DNA of 64,000 nt from Consotaella salsifontis (GCF_900167365.1 NZ_FUXL01000006.1:124001-188000); one strand, 5' to 3'; shown: positions 41,872 through 52,097, counted from the stretch's first letter. Notes: a model not told the origin generated them from the letters alone. Program-made: numbers and translations.

Positions 41872-44837
41872 ATGAGCACAGCGACCATTTCCTTCGACGG
41901 GCAGATGCTGACTGGACCAGCTGACGTTCCGCTGATCGACTTCCTGGCGGACCACGACATCCACCTGTCGCACGTCTGCTACCATCGCGCGCTCGATCCG
42001 ATCGAGACATGCGACGTCTGCTGGGTGGAGCATGAAGGCGAGTTGGTGCGCGGTTGCTCCCTTCGCTCCGCCGATGGCATGACGCTGGTCAGCGCGACGC
42101 AGAAGGCCAAGGCCGCGCGCGAGGAAGGCATGGACCGGCTGCTCGCCAAGCACGAGCTCTATTGCACGGTGTGCGAGAACAACACCGGCGACTGCACGCT
42201 GCACAACACGATGGTGGACATGCACATCCCCATCCAGCGCTACGAGTTCAAGCGCAAGCCCTACGAGAAGGACGACTCCAACCCGTTCTACACCTACGAT
42301 CCTGACCAGTGCATTTTGTGCGGGCGCTGCGTCGAAGCGTGCCAGAATGTCGAGGTGAACGAGACGCTGAGCATCGATTTCACCATGAAGCGCCCCGCGT
42401 TCTCTGGGATGGCGGGGAGACGATCGCCGGCTCAAGCTGCGTCAGCTGCGGCCACTGCGTTACTGTCTGCCCCTGCAATGCCTTGATGGAAAAGACGATG
42501 CAGCCGGACGCGGGTCCTTTCACCGCCATGCCGCAGGACCTGAAACGGCCGATGATCCACATCGTCAAGGCACTGGAGGATACCATCGGCGCGCCGCCGA
42601 TCAGCGGCATCTCGCTGATGGACATGAAGTGGCGCCAGCCCGAGATCAAGCGGACGAAGACGGTCTGCACCTATTGCGGCGTCAGCTGTTCCTTCGAGAT
42701 GTTCACCCGCGATCGCCAGATCCTGAAGGTGCAGCCGGTGGTGGAGGCGCCGGTGAACGGCATCTCGACCTGCATCAAGGGCAAATTCGCCTGGGACTTC
42801 GTCAACAGCGAGAAGCGGCTGACCACGCCGCTGATCCGCGAGAACGGCCGCTTTCGCGAGGCAAGCTGGGACGAGGCGCTCGATCTCGTCGCGCGCCGGC
42901 TCCTCGATATCCGTGACATGCACGGCCCGGACAGCATCGGCTTCATCGGGTCCAGCAAGGCGAGCAACGAGGAAGCCTACCTCACGCAGAAGATCGCGCG
43001 ACTGATCGTCGGCACCAACAGCGTCGACAACTCCTCGCGCTATTGCCAGAATCCGGCGACCAAGGGGCTGTTCCGCACGGTCGGCCATGGCGGCGACGCT
43101 GGGTCTATCGAAGATATCGAGAAGGCGGATCTCGTCATCATCGTCGGCAGCAACTTGTCGGAGAACCACCCGGTCATTGCCTCCAAGGTCAAGGCCGCCA
43201 AGAAGCACCGCGGCCAGAAGCTGATCGTCGCCGACCTTCGCAAGCACGAGATGGCCGAGCGCGCCGACATCTTCATGAGGCCGAAGGCGAGCACTGATCT
43301 CGTCTGGGCCTCCACCCTCGCCCGCTACATGTTCGACCACGGCTACGCCGACACCGAATTCCTGAACAGCAAGGTGAATCAGGTCGAGGAGTACCGGAAG
43401 TCGCTCGAGCCATTCACCCTCGAGTTCGCCGAGGAGATCACGGGCATCCCCCGCGAGCAGCTCATCGAAGCCGGCGAGATGATCGGCAAGGCGAAGTCGG
43501 TCTGCCTCCTCTGGGCGATGGGCATCACCCAGCACAGCCACGGCGCAAATACCAGCACAGCGCTGTCGAACCTCCTGGTCGTCACCGGCAATTACGGACG
43601 GCCGGGCACCGGCGGCTATCCGATGCGCGGCCACAACAACGTTCAGGGCGCCAGCGACTTCGGCTGCCTGAAGAACATGTATCCGGGCTACGAAAAGGTT
43701 ACCGACGACAAGGTCCGCGCCAAATGGGCGAAGGCCTGGGGCGTGGCGCCGGACGAGCTTTCCGATCAGGTGGGCGAAGATAACTTCCTCATGGTCCAGC
43801 ACGCCAAGGAAGGTAAGGTGAAGGCGATGTACGTGATCGGCGAGGAGACGGCCTTCTCCGATGCCGATTCCACCAACGTGCACGAGGCTTTCACCAAGCT
43901 CGATTTCCTGGTTGTCCAGGACATCTTCCTGAGCCGCACGGCCGAATTTGCCGACGTCGTGCTCCCCGGCTGTCCCAGCGTCGAGAAGGAAGGCACTTTC
44001 GTCAACACAGAGCGGCGCATCCAGCGCTTCTACGAGGTCATGCCACCGCTCGGCGACAGCCGGCCGGATTGGCGCATCCTGACCGATCTCGCGGCCCGCA
44101 TGGGCCATGACTGGGGCTACAACCATCCCTCCGAAATCATGGACGAGGTGGCGGGGATCGCGGAAATCTTCGCCGGCGTCACTTATGAGAGGCTGGAGGG
44201 GTGGAAGTCACTCTCATGGCCGGTCAAGGCGGACGGCACCGATACGCCGCTGCTCTACACCGACGGCTTCCACACGGACGACGGCAAGGCGGTGCTCTTC
44301 CCGCTCGAATGGGAAAAGCCCGCCGAGGAAGCGGACGGCGAATACGACCTCATCCTCGACAATGGCCGGATGCTCGAGCAATTCCAGTCGACCAATCAGA
44401 CCGGCCGCGGGCCACGCATCTGGTCGCTGTCGCCCAACTGGTTCGTCGAGGTCAGCCCCGAGCTGGCACAGGAACTCGGCATCTCGGAAGGAACCTGGCT
44501 GGAAGTCACCTCGCGGCGCGGCACGGTCGAGGTGCCGGCGGTCATCACGGACCGGGTCAGCGGGCGCGACCTCTTCATGCCCATCCACCAGGGCAAGCCC
44601 GGTATCAACAAGCTGACCGGAGAGCACCACGATCCCGACGTCAACACGCCGGCCTACAAGGAGACGGCGGTGAAGGTGCGGGTGATGGACCGGACGATGG
44701 ATCATTCGCCGTTGCCGCCGGAGAACTTCCGAAATGGCCACCGGACGCCGATGGCCGGCGTCGAGGTGGAGGTCAAATGGCGCCAGGACGATTATGTCCA
44801 GCCGCCCCAACACACGTCTCGTCCGGAGAGGTTCTGA
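41872..44837 (+). CDS. formate dehydrogenase subunit alpha (YrhE-like), reading frame broken by an apparent one-base loss
   Basis: Together two frames encode one molybdopterin oxidoreductase of about 980 residues. The first frame (from ATG 41872) gives a [2Fe-2S] domain with Cys36, Cys47, Cys50 and Cys62, a His-Cys3 cluster in HELYCTVCENNTGDC, and ferredoxin motif CILCGRCVEACQ. It then reads MKRPAFSGM. The other frame continues correctly as PRVLWDGGETIAGSSCVSC with CGHCVTVCPCNAL, CTYCGVSC and the whole catalytic domain to the stop at 44837. Adding one C to the CCCC run at 42393-42396 restores a continuous frame. The active-site region reads NSSRYCQNPATKG, with Gln after the metal-ligand Cys, as in Bacillus YrhE-type enzymes. 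A sequencing error, a recent mutation or translational slippage are all possible. It is followed by its DUF1641 partner. Confidence 0.85.
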
Positions 44838-45322
44838 TGGCGGAACGCATCGACTACGACGTCAAGCCGACGAAGATCGGCCCGGATGCACACGAGGAGC
44901 TGGAGCGGCTGCTCCAAACCCTGCACGAACATGGCGCGCTGCGGCTGGCCAACGACCTTGTTGGCGCCAACCCGCAGATCGCCAAGGTGCTGGTGGACGG
45001 GCTGGCCAAGCCGGGCTCGCTCAATGCCGCCCAAAACCTGTCGATCCTCCTGATGGCGCTCTCGCGAATCGAGCCGGCGCAGTTCTACCGCGTCGTTTTC
45101 GCCATCAAGGACGGGCTCAATGGCGTTGGGTCCTATGCCCCACCCGGCGGCCTGGAGGAAGGAGCGCCCGGCCTCAGCGGCGCCTATAAGCTGCTGCAGG
45201 ACGACGATCTCTGGCACGCCCTGATGCCGCTCTTGGCCGGGCTGAAGGCCTTCGCCAGCGGCCTCGACCGCAAGGTGGAAAAGCCGATCTCCGCCTTTAC
45301 GGGAAAGCCAAGCAACTCTTGA
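44837..45322 (+). CDS. DUF1641 domain protein, formate dehydrogenase accessory subunit (YrhD-like)
   Basis: A 161-residue helical protein of the DUF1641 family. The segment EELERLLQTLHEHGALRLANDLVGANPQIAKV is typical. Family members regularly accompany YrhE-type formate dehydrogenases and may form a small subunit or assembly factor. Its ATG shares the last base of the dehydrogenase stop (TGATG), so translation is coupled. That its own frame is intact argues that the upstream break is recent or an error. The C-terminal part (KLLQDDDLWHALMPLLAGLKAFASGL) is amphipathic. Confidence 0.8.
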   Translation: MAERIDYDVKPTKIGPDAHEELERLLQTLHEHGALRLANDLVGANPQIAKVLVDGLAKPGSLNAAQNLSILLMALSRIEPAQFYRVVFAIKDGLNGVGSYAPPGGLEEGAPGLSGAYKLLQDDDLWHALMPLLAGLKAFASGLDRKVEKPISAFTGKPSNS

Positions 45323-45416
45323 AGCGACTAAGGGCTCGCCGTCCGGCAGCGGCGGCGCTCCCAAAGGCACCGCCCTCAAGCCGGTGTCAGGCCTCGGCCC
45401 AACCAGAGTCTCCGTT

Positions 45417-45635
45417 CTAGTCGAGGTAGAAGGACCGACGTCCCTCGGCCAAGGCCTCGGCCCGACTGACGCCGATATCGCGCAAATGCTCGTCCGAAAG
45501 TTCGAGAAGGTGCCGTCTGCTCCGGCTCAAGCCGTGCCAGCGTCTCAGAGCAGTCCATAGCCGAATATGCAGGAGCGCAAGCGACGCCCGTCGTTCATAT
45601 CCGATTGTCACCCTTTCCGATCTATAATGGGCCAT
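45417..45635 (-). CDS. DUF1127 domain small protein
   Basis: A 72-residue basic protein. Its C-terminal half (ELSDEHLRDIGVSRAEALAE) is the DUF1127 (YjiS-like) motif. Related small proteins in rhizobia influence phosphate and carbon metabolism and can bind RNA. The ATG at 45635 follows AAGGGG; a much longer open frame upstream is not conserved. It is divergent from the MocR gene with 81 bases between them, so MocR may regulate it. Confidence 0.8.
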   Translation of the reverse strand: MAHYRSERVTIGYERRASLALLHIRLWTALRRWHGLSRSRRHLLELSDEHLRDIGVSRAEALAEGRRSFYLD

Positions 45636-45716
45636 ATTGCACCCCTTCCTCAGCGATTGGACTTGCCTGCATTCATATTCATGGGGTACATTTCGACAAG
45701 ATAGAAAATTGCTACG

Positions 45717-47132
45717 GTGACAAGTTTGCTTTTTCAGCCGGTCGAGGGCGATGGCCCCTACTATGTCCGCTTGGCCGACGCCATTGCGGTAGCAATTACC
45801 GAGGGAAAGATCGCGGCGGGGCAGAAGCTTCCGCCGCAGCGCAATCTCGCCTTCGACCTCGGGGTTACGATCGGAACGATCGGGCGAACTTACACCCTCC
45901 TCCACCAGCGCGGCCTTGTCAGCGGCGAAGTAGGTCGAGGCACCTATGTCGCCCCCCCGAAAAGCGATCCCGTCCGAGGATCGGGCCAGGCACCCAGCTT
46001 CGAGTTCAGCGGGACACGGTTTCACGAGCCACCCGAAGACAAACTTCGCCTGGATACGACCGCTGCCCCGGATATCGGGCAGAGCAGCATCGTCGGCGAA
46101 GTTTTGGCCGCCATCACGCGGGATCAACCTGTCGCCGTTTCAAGCTACTCGCGCGTTCACCCACAGCATTGGCTGGATGCCGGGGTTTCATGGCTGTCGC
46201 GTAGCGCCTGGCGCCCCACGGCGGACACCATCGTTCCGACGCTCGGCGCTCACGCCGGAGCCATGGCGGTGATCGCGGCCATGAGTTCTCCTGGCGACGC
46301 GGTGGCGTTTGAAGCCCTCACCTACAGCCAATTTGCTCGCAGTGCCCGGCTGATCGGGCGGGAGATCCTGCCCGTCGGCCTCGATGAGGAAGGCATGGTG
46401 CCGGACGAGTTCGAACGCGCCTGCGTCGAGCGCCGGCTGAAACTGGCCTTCCTGATGCCGTCGGCTCACAACCCCACCCTCGCCATCATGAGCGAGGAGC
46501 GGCGAAGGGCCTTGGCGGACATCGCGCGACGCCACGACGTCTGGCTGATCGAGGATGACATCTACGGCAGCCTTATCGGCGGAGAGACGCCGCTTCTCGC
46601 CAGCTTCGCGCCCGAGCGCACCTTCGTCGTCGGAAGTCTGTCCAAGGCCGTCGCGGCCGGTATTCGATGCGGCTGGGTGGCTTGCCCGGAGAACTTCAGC
46701 TCGCGCATCAAGATCACCCACAAGATGATCACCGGCGGCCTGTCCTTCGTTTTGGCGGAGGCTGGCGCCCGCCTTGTTTTCAGCGGCGCGGCGGAAGATA
46801 TCCGCGATCGCGTACGCCAGGAGATCGTGGCCCGCGAAGCGATCGCGCGTAGAGCTCTCGATGGCTACGATCTCGTCTCTCGTCCGACCCTGCCGTACCT
46901 TTGGCTGAAGCTGCCGGGCGAATGGCTGTCCGGTACGTTCAAGAACGCCGCCCTCCAGCAGGGCATGCTGGTCGACGACGAGGACGAGTTCAAGGCGGGG
47001 CGCATCGAGCGGGTCTACCACCGTGCGCGCATCGGCTTTTCCTCGGCGACGCGCGAGGAGATGGGCAACGCGCTCTTTCATCTTCGCAGGATCATCGACG
47101 CCGGCGTGGTCGGCTATGACGCGGAAGCCTGA
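45717..47132 (+). CDS. MocR family regulator (GntR DNA-binding domain fused to aminotransferase fold)
   Basis: A 471-residue fusion. Residues 15-80 are a GntR winged helix (AAGQKLPPQRNLAFDLGVTIGTIG). From about 115 a fold-type I aminotransferase domain follows, with PLP lysine in VGSLSKAVAAGIRCGW and the DDIYGSL aspartate. These proteins bind PLP or PLP-derived aldimines and regulate amino-acid, taurine or vitamin B6 genes. The start is a GTG at 45717 with no clear ribosome site. Divergent from the DUF1127 gene and convergent with an EamA exporter (9-base gap); which one it controls is open. Confidence 0.9.
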   Translation: MTSLLFQPVEGDGPYYVRLADAIAVAITEGKIAAGQKLPPQRNLAFDLGVTIGTIGRTYTLLHQRGLVSGEVGRGTYVAPPKSDPVRGSGQAPSFEFSGTRFHEPPEDKLRLDTTAAPDIGQSSIVGEVLAAITRDQPVAVSSYSRVHPQHWLDAGVSWLSRSAWRPTADTIVPTLGAHAGAMAVIAAMSSPGDAVAFEALTYSQFARSARLIGREILPVGLDEEGMVPDEFERACVERRLKLAFLMPSAHNPTLAIMSEERRRALADIARRHDVWLIEDDIYGSLIGGETPLLASFAPERTFVVGSLSKAVAAGIRCGWVACPENFSSRIKITHKMITGGLSFVLAEAGARLVFSGAAEDIRDRVRQEIVAREAIARRALDGYDLVSRPTLPYLWLKLPGEWLSGTFKNAALQQGMLVDDEDEFKAGRIERVYHRARIGFSSATREEMGNALFHLRRIIDAGVVGYDAEA

Positions 47133-47141
47133 CGGCAGCGC

Positions 47142-48026
47142 CTACTTTTGCCCGCGCTCCCGCCACCAGATGGTGAGGCCGCTGGCGATGAGCAGCCCTG
47201 TTCCGGCCATCATGGGAAGGGTCAGGGAGTCGCCGAACAGGACGATCGTATAGATCGTCGCAAAGAGCACCTGGCTATAGAGGAAGGGCGAAAGCACCGA
47301 GGCCGGGGCATGGGCGAAGCCCCGAACGAGACAGCCGTGGCCAAGCGCACCGAAGAGGCCGAGCGCGGCCATCTCGAAGAGTTGCCACCCTGTCGGTGCC
47401 ACCCAGACCGTCGGCACCAGCAGGCTGATGACGACCGCGCCTGCGGCCGTCGTGTGGAACAAGGCCGCGAGCCCTTCCTGCGGCCCGGAAAGAGTGCGGG
47501 TCAGCATGAAGTAGCCGGCCAGCGCGAAAGCCGCGAAAAGCGGCAGAAGCAGATAGGGATTTGCATCGCCAAAACCTGGGCGCACGACGAGCAGCACGCC
47601 AGCGAAGCCCGCAACCACCGCGCCAATCCGGTAAATGCCGATGCTTTCGCCAAGGAACAGCGCCGAGAGCAGCGTCACCAACACCGGCGCGAAGAACTGG
47701 ATGGCCGTAGCGTCGGCGAGCGAGATGTGTGGCATCGCGGTATAAATCAGCACCGTGACGACGATGAGCAGCGCACCGCGCGTGATTTGGAGCACCGGCC
47801 GCTTCGTTACGAGGAAGCGCCGGCCTGTCAGCGCGACGAGCATCCCCGTCATCGCCAGCGTATGAAAGAAATACCGCGCCCAGACCACCTGTAAGACGGG
47901 CAGCTCCGCCGTTAGAGCCTTCCCGATCCCATCCATGGAGGCGATGAGAAAGCCGGCGGTGAGGATATAGGCGATGCCTCTGAGAACGTTGGTGGAAGAA
48001 GTCACGACAGGAAGGTCCGGCGCCAT
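47142..48026 (-). CDS. EamA/DMT family transporter
   Basis: A 294-residue inner-membrane protein with ten predicted helices in two EamA repeats. The first repeat covers ILTAGFLIASMDGIGKAL to VVAGFAGVLLVVRPG; the second begins near LPLFAAFALAGYFMLTRTL. Such carriers export amino acids or other small metabolites. The start is uncertain: ATG 48026 gives the normal family length, while in-frame starts at 48086 and 48176 have no better ribosome site. Substrate unknown. Confidence 0.85.
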   Translation of the reverse strand: MAPDLPVVTSSTNVLRGIAYILTAGFLIASMDGIGKALTAELPVLQVVWARYFFHTLAMTGMLVALTGRRFLVTKRPVLQITRGALLIVVTVLIYTAMPHISLADATAIQFFAPVLVTLLSALFLGESIGIYRIGAVVAGFAGVLLVVRPGFGDANPYLLLPLFAAFALAGYFMLTRTLSGPQEGLAALFHTTAAGAVVISLLVPTVWVAPTGWQLFEMAALGLFGALGHGCLVRGFAHAPASVLSPFLYSQVLFATIYTIVLFGDSLTLPMMAGTGLLIASGLTIWWRERGQK

Positions 48027-48211
48027 CCGAGGAATGGAGCTCGCAAGAGGAGACGTAGGGCAAATATGCCGGGAGCAGCCCTCCATTATGAGGATCACTC
48101 CCGGCCGAGTTATCTGGGATACTAGAACATCAGGCCTGCGGCGAACAGGGCTGATCGCTGCCCAGTGTCGAGGCAAATGCCGATCGCGACGCCCGCTCCG
48201 CCTAACCGGAA

Positions 48212-49471
48212 TCAGATCAGCAGGTCTGCGACGATCGGGTCGTTGGTGATGTCCTGGTAAAGAATGCCCTGCGCATCGAAGCGCTTGAGCAGGGCCTCGA
48301 AGTTCTCCGGCGCCTTGGTCTCGATGCCGAGGAGGATCGAGCCGAAGTCCTTCGCCGACTTCTTGAGGTATTCGAAGCGGGCGATATCGTCGTCCGGGCC
48401 GAGTACCCCAAGGAAATCACGCAGCGCGCCGGGGCGTTGGGCAAGGCGCAGGATGAAGTACTTCTTCAATCCCTCGAAACGCAGGGCGCGCTCCTTGACG
48501 TCTGGCAGGCGCTCGAAATCGAAGTTGCCGCCCGACGTGACGAGCACCACTGTCTTGCCCCTGATTTGAGGTGCAAGGTCGCGAAGCGCATCGACCGCGA
48601 GCGCGCCGGCGGGCTCCAGCACGATACCCTCGACGTTCAGCATCTCCAGCATCGTCTGGCAAAGCCGCCCCTCGGGCACGAGCGTGATGTCATCCGGCTT
48701 GAAGCGCGAAAGCGTCTCGAACGGCAGCCGGCCGATTTCGGCGACCGCCGCACCGTCAACGAAGCCCTCGATGGTCTTGAGGCGCGTCAGCTCGCCGCGC
48801 TCGATGCTGGTGCGAAGGCTCGGCGCGCCCAGCGGCTCGACAAAGCGCAGCGCTGGAGCAGGGTGCGAGCCATCGCTGACGAGGCGCGTTACGCCCGAGG
48901 CAAGCCCGCCACCGCCGACAGGCAGCACGAGAACGTCGGGACGCTCGTAACCGAGCTGACGGTCGATCTCGAGCGCCACCGAAGCCTGGCCCTCGATGAT
49001 ATCCTCGTGATCGAAAGGCGGCACCATCTCCGCCCCGGAGGTCTGGGCGTATGCCTTGGCGGCAGCGTAGCAATCATCGAAGAAATCGCCGACCAGCTCG
49101 ATCTCGATGGCGCTACCACCGAAGACGCGCGTCTTGTCGATCTTCTGCTGCGGCGTCGTGACCGGCATGAAGACCCGGCCCTTCACGCCGAAATGGCGAC
49201 AGGCGAAGGCAAAGCCCTGCGCGTGGTTGCCGGCGGACGCGCAACAGAAGGACGCTTCCCCGGCGCCGTCGGCAAGGCGCTTTCGCATGAAGTTGAAGGC
49301 GCCGCGGATCTTGTACGAGCGAACCGGCGTCAGATCCTCGCGCTTGAGGAAGACGCGGGCCCCGTAGCGGTTGGAGAGATGCTCGTTGAGCTGAAGGGGC
49401 GTCTCGGGAAAGAGCTCGCGCAACGCCTTTTCCGCATTTGAGACGCGGAGGGAGAATTCGGATTGAGACAT
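48212..49471 (-). CDS. ilvA: threonine ammonia-lyase (threonine dehydratase), IlvA
   Basis: A 419-residue PLP enzyme that deaminates L-threonine to 2-oxobutyrate for isoleucine synthesis. The PLP lysine is in VRSYKIRGAFNFM near residue 57, the phosphate-binding loop in LPVGGGGLASG near 190, and the serine/asparagine loop in ASAGNHAQGF. A single C-terminal ACT-like domain starts near RLAQRPGALRDFLGVL, the shorter regulatory form. The ATG at 49471 is used because upstream residues are not conserved. With the threonine aldolase at 710 it is one of two threonine-consuming enzymes here, but they are far apart. Confidence 0.93.
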   Translation of the reverse strand: MSQSEFSLRVSNAEKALRELFPETPLQLNEHLSNRYGARVFLKREDLTPVRSYKIRGAFNFMRKRLADGAGEASFCCASAGNHAQGFAFACRHFGVKGRVFMPVTTPQQKIDKTRVFGGSAIEIELVGDFFDDCYAAAKAYAQTSGAEMVPPFDHEDIIEGQASVALEIDRQLGYERPDVLVLPVGGGGLASGVTRLVSDGSHPAPALRFVEPLGAPSLRTSIERGELTRLKTIEGFVDGAAVAEIGRLPFETLSRFKPDDITLVPEGRLCQTMLEMLNVEGIVLEPAGALAVDALRDLAPQIRGKTVVLVTSGGNFDFERLPDVKERALRFEGLKKYFILRLAQRPGALRDFLGVLGPDDDIARFEYLKKSAKDFGSILLGIETKAPENFEALLKRFDAQGILYQDITNDPIVADLLI

Positions 49472-49817
49472 GATCTTTTGAAACCGTGGGGCGGGCGAAG
49501 GGCCACGCCAAGGGACGTGCCAGCAGAACCGGCGGAAGAAGAGCATGTTCGCGGCGCTCGGCGGGAGCGCAACGCGAGCCGGTCGCGGCTCGGCGTCTGA
49601 GGATCGGGTCTCAGTGGTGCCGAGCGACGCCGGCGCCGATAATCAGGGACGCGACTCCGCCGATCGATGGAAAAGTCGTCATCGCACGCCCCCTTGCTCG
49701 AAGTTGAAGTCGTGCCGACAGGTGGCGCAGATTGCCCGCTTTGTAAAGCAGGCGTCCCATCTTTTTGTCGGCGACCGATCGACTATCCTTCCCCTCAGGA
49801 TAATCAGGAGAAGCACC
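49472..49817. other. divergent intergenic region between ilvA and a cupin gene
   Basis: A 346-base stretch with no gene. It holds a near-palindrome at 49734-49753 (GCCCGCTTTGTAAAGCAGGC, inner arms GCTTT/AAAGC), 65 bases before the cupin start. I see no attenuator peptide for ilvA. Confidence 0.5.
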
Positions 49818-50279
49818 ATGATCACGCCGCTCGCCGCGAAAGACGCCCCGGCCCGGACGAAGCCGAGCAACTATCCCGAGCCGTTCTATTCAATTGTGGC
49901 CGGCAGGAGGAAGCGCCCGCTCGGCGACCTCTTCGGCCTGACGAACTTCGGCGTCAACCTCGCGAGCCTGACGCCGGGAGCCGTTTCCTCCATCCATCAT
50001 CACCATTCGCGGCAGGACGAGTTCATCTACATCATCGAGGGCACGCCCACCCTCATCACCGACGAAGGTGAATTTCGGCTGGAGCCCGGCATGGTCGCGG
50101 GATTTCCGGCGGGTGGAACCGCCCATCATATCGAGAACCGCGCCGATAGCGTCTGCGTCTATCTCGAAATCGGCGACCGCACGCCTGGCGACGACTGCAC
50201 CTACCCGAACGACGATCTGAAGGTCACGAGCATCGACGGAAGCTTGATCTTCACCCACAAGGACGGCTCGCCGTATTAG
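49818..50279 (+). CDS. cupin domain protein
   Basis: A 153-residue single-domain cupin. The metal motif appears as SIHHHHSRQDEFIYIIEG (residues 57-74) with the second motif in FPAGGTAHHIENRAD, giving three or more His and one Glu as possible ligands. Related proteins act as sugar epimerase-like, oxalate-related or small-molecule binding enzymes. The ATG at 49818 follows AGGAG. No operon partner. The specific reaction cannot be assigned. Confidence 0.82.
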   Translation: MITPLAAKDAPARTKPSNYPEPFYSIVAGRRKRPLGDLFGLTNFGVNLASLTPGAVSSIHHHHSRQDEFIYIIEGTPTLITDEGEFRLEPGMVAGFPAGGTAHHIENRADSVCVYLEIGDRTPGDDCTYPNDDLKVTSIDGSLIFTHKDGSPY

Positions 50280-50291
50280 GACCAGCAGACC

Positions 50292-52097
50292 TCAGAGAAA
50301 CACGTCAACCAGGGAGAACGTCTCGACATCGACGAGCCCCTTGTCGGAAATCCTCAAGGAAGGGATCACGACGAGCGCCAGCAGAGAATGCTGCATGAAG
50401 GCGTTGTTGAGTGTACAGCCCGACTCCCGCATCGCCTCGATCAGGCGATCGGCCTTCCTCGCGACAATCTCGGAGCGCTCGTCGGACATCAGCCCTGCGA
50501 TCGGCATCTCCACAAGCGCCCTCTCCTCGTCCTCGGCGAAGAAGGCGGCGCCGCCTCCCACCTCCGCGAGCCGGTTGGCGGCGAGAGCCATCTGCTGGCG
50601 GCAGGTGCCGACGACGATCATGTGATGCGAGTCATGAGCCACCGTCGAGGCCAGCGCACAGCGACCGCGATAGCCGAAGCCGGAAACGAACGCGTTGACG
50701 ACGGCTCCGCTGCCGCGATGGCGCTCGACCAGCGCGATGCGGCAGACATCGTTCTGCCGATCGATGCCGATCACCCCTTTCTCAATTGGCAGCTCGGCGG
50801 TCAACGCCCGCGTCGGCGCCTGATTTTCCACGACGCCGATGACACGCACCTTCACCCGCTCCGGATGGTCCGCCGGGGGGGCGATCGCGAAATCCTCCTT
50901 GGTGAGCGCCTTACCCAGCTTGACCGTCGCCTTCGCCTCCTTGGGATAGGCATAGGCAGGTAGATCCACGCAAAGCGCCCCGCCCTTGGCGAGCTCGACA
51001 CCGCGCCCGTAGACCGCGTCGATGGAGAGGGCCGCGAGGTCGGATACGATCAGGAAGTCGGCGCGCCGGCCCGGAGTGATCGAGCCGATCTCCCGCTCCA
51101 GCTTGAAATGCTCGGCCGTGTTGATGGTCGCCATCTGGATGGCGGTGATCGGCTTCAGCCCCTGCGCAATGGCATGGCGCACGACGCGATCCATATGGCC
51201 GTCACGCACCAGCGTGCCGGAATGGCTGTCGTCGGTGCACAGAATGAAGTGGCGCGAATCGAGCCCCATCTCGGTGACGGCGCGCACCTGCGCCGCCACA
51301 TCGTACCAGGCCGAGCCGAGGCGCAGCATTGCCTTCATGCCCTGGCGCACGCGCGCCACCGCGTCCTCCATGCGCGTGCCCTCGTGGTCGTCCTCCGGCC
51401 CGCCGGCGGCATAGCCGTGGAACGCGCGGCCAAGGTCGGGCGAGGCATAATGCCCGCCCACGGTGCGTCCCGCGCGCCGCGTCGCGGCGATCTCTCCCAC
51501 CATCGTTGAATCGTTGGCGGCGACGCCGGGAAAATTCATCACCTCGCCGAGACCGATGATCCCCGGCCAGCCCATCGCCTCCTCGACATCGGCGGGACCA
51601 AGCACGGCGCCCCCTTCTTCCAATCCCGGCGCCGAGGGCACGCAGGACGGCATCTGGACCCACACATTGGTCGGCTGAACCAGCGCGTCGTCGTGCATGA
51701 GCCTGACGCCCTCGAGGCCAAGGACATTGGCGATCTCGTGAGGATCGATGAACATCGATGTCGTGCCATGAGGGATGACGGCCCGGCAAAACTCCGTGAC
51801 TGTCACCATTCCACTTTCGACATGCATGTGCGCGTCGCAAAGGCCGGGAACGAGATAGCGCCCGGCCGCGTCCACCACCTTCGTCCCCTCACCGATCGTG
51901 TGGCTCGCGTCCGGTCCGCAATAGGCGAAGCGCCCCGCCTTGATGGCGATGTCGGTCGCCGGGATGATCTCGCCCGAATGGACGTTGACCCAGCGTCCGT
52001 TCTTGACGACCAGATCGGCCGCCGCTCGTCCCATGGCGACATCCACGAGGCTCGGGGCGACGGACTCGAAGGCGGGAAATGGCTTTGCGGACGACAT
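50292..52097 (-). CDS. ade: adenine deaminase
   Basis: A 601-residue amidohydrolase-superfamily enzyme that converts adenine to hypoxanthine. Metal ligands are seen in LCDAHMHVESGM near residue 90 and in CTDDSHSG near 310. A GLGEVMNFPGV segment near 185 and GHYASPDL near 225 are adenine deaminase signatures. The C-terminal domain (HDSHHMIVVGT) is typical of the Ade group and distinguishes it from adenosine deaminase-like enzymes. The ATG at 52097 follows GAGG. It is 12 bases from the convergent cupin gene stop. Confidence 0.93.
   Translation of the reverse strand: MSSAKPFPAFESVAPSLVDVAMGRAAADLVVKNGRWVNVHSGEIIPATDIAIKAGRFAYCGPDASHTIGEGTKVVDAAGRYLVPGLCDAHMHVESGMVTVTEFCRAVIPHGTTSMFIDPHEIANVLGLEGVRLMHDDALVQPTNVWVQMPSCVPSAPGLEEGGAVLGPADVEEAMGWPGIIGLGEVMNFPGVAANDSTMVGEIAATRRAGRTVGGHYASPDLGRAFHGYAAGGPEDDHEGTRMEDAVARVRQGMKAMLRLGSAWYDVAAQVRAVTEMGLDSRHFILCTDDSHSGTLVRDGHMDRVVRHAIAQGLKPITAIQMATINTAEHFKLEREIGSITPGRRADFLIVSDLAALSIDAVYGRGVELAKGGALCVDLPAYAYPKEAKATVKLGKALTKEDFAIAPPADHPERVKVRVIGVVENQAPTRALTAELPIEKGVIGIDRQNDVCRIALVERHRGSGAVVNAFVSGFGYRGRCALASTVAHDSHHMIVVGTCRQQMALAANRLAEVGGGAAFFAEDEERALVEMPIAGLMSDERSEIVARKADRLIEAMRESGCTLNNAFMQHSLLALVVIPSLRISDKGLVDVETFSLVDVFL

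Noticed and set aside
42393..42396. Programmed ribosomal frameshift in the formate dehydrogenase gene
   Set aside because: CGCCCCGCG is not an efficient slippery sequence, and no internal ribosome site or stimulatory structure was evident. A base loss or sequencing error is simpler.
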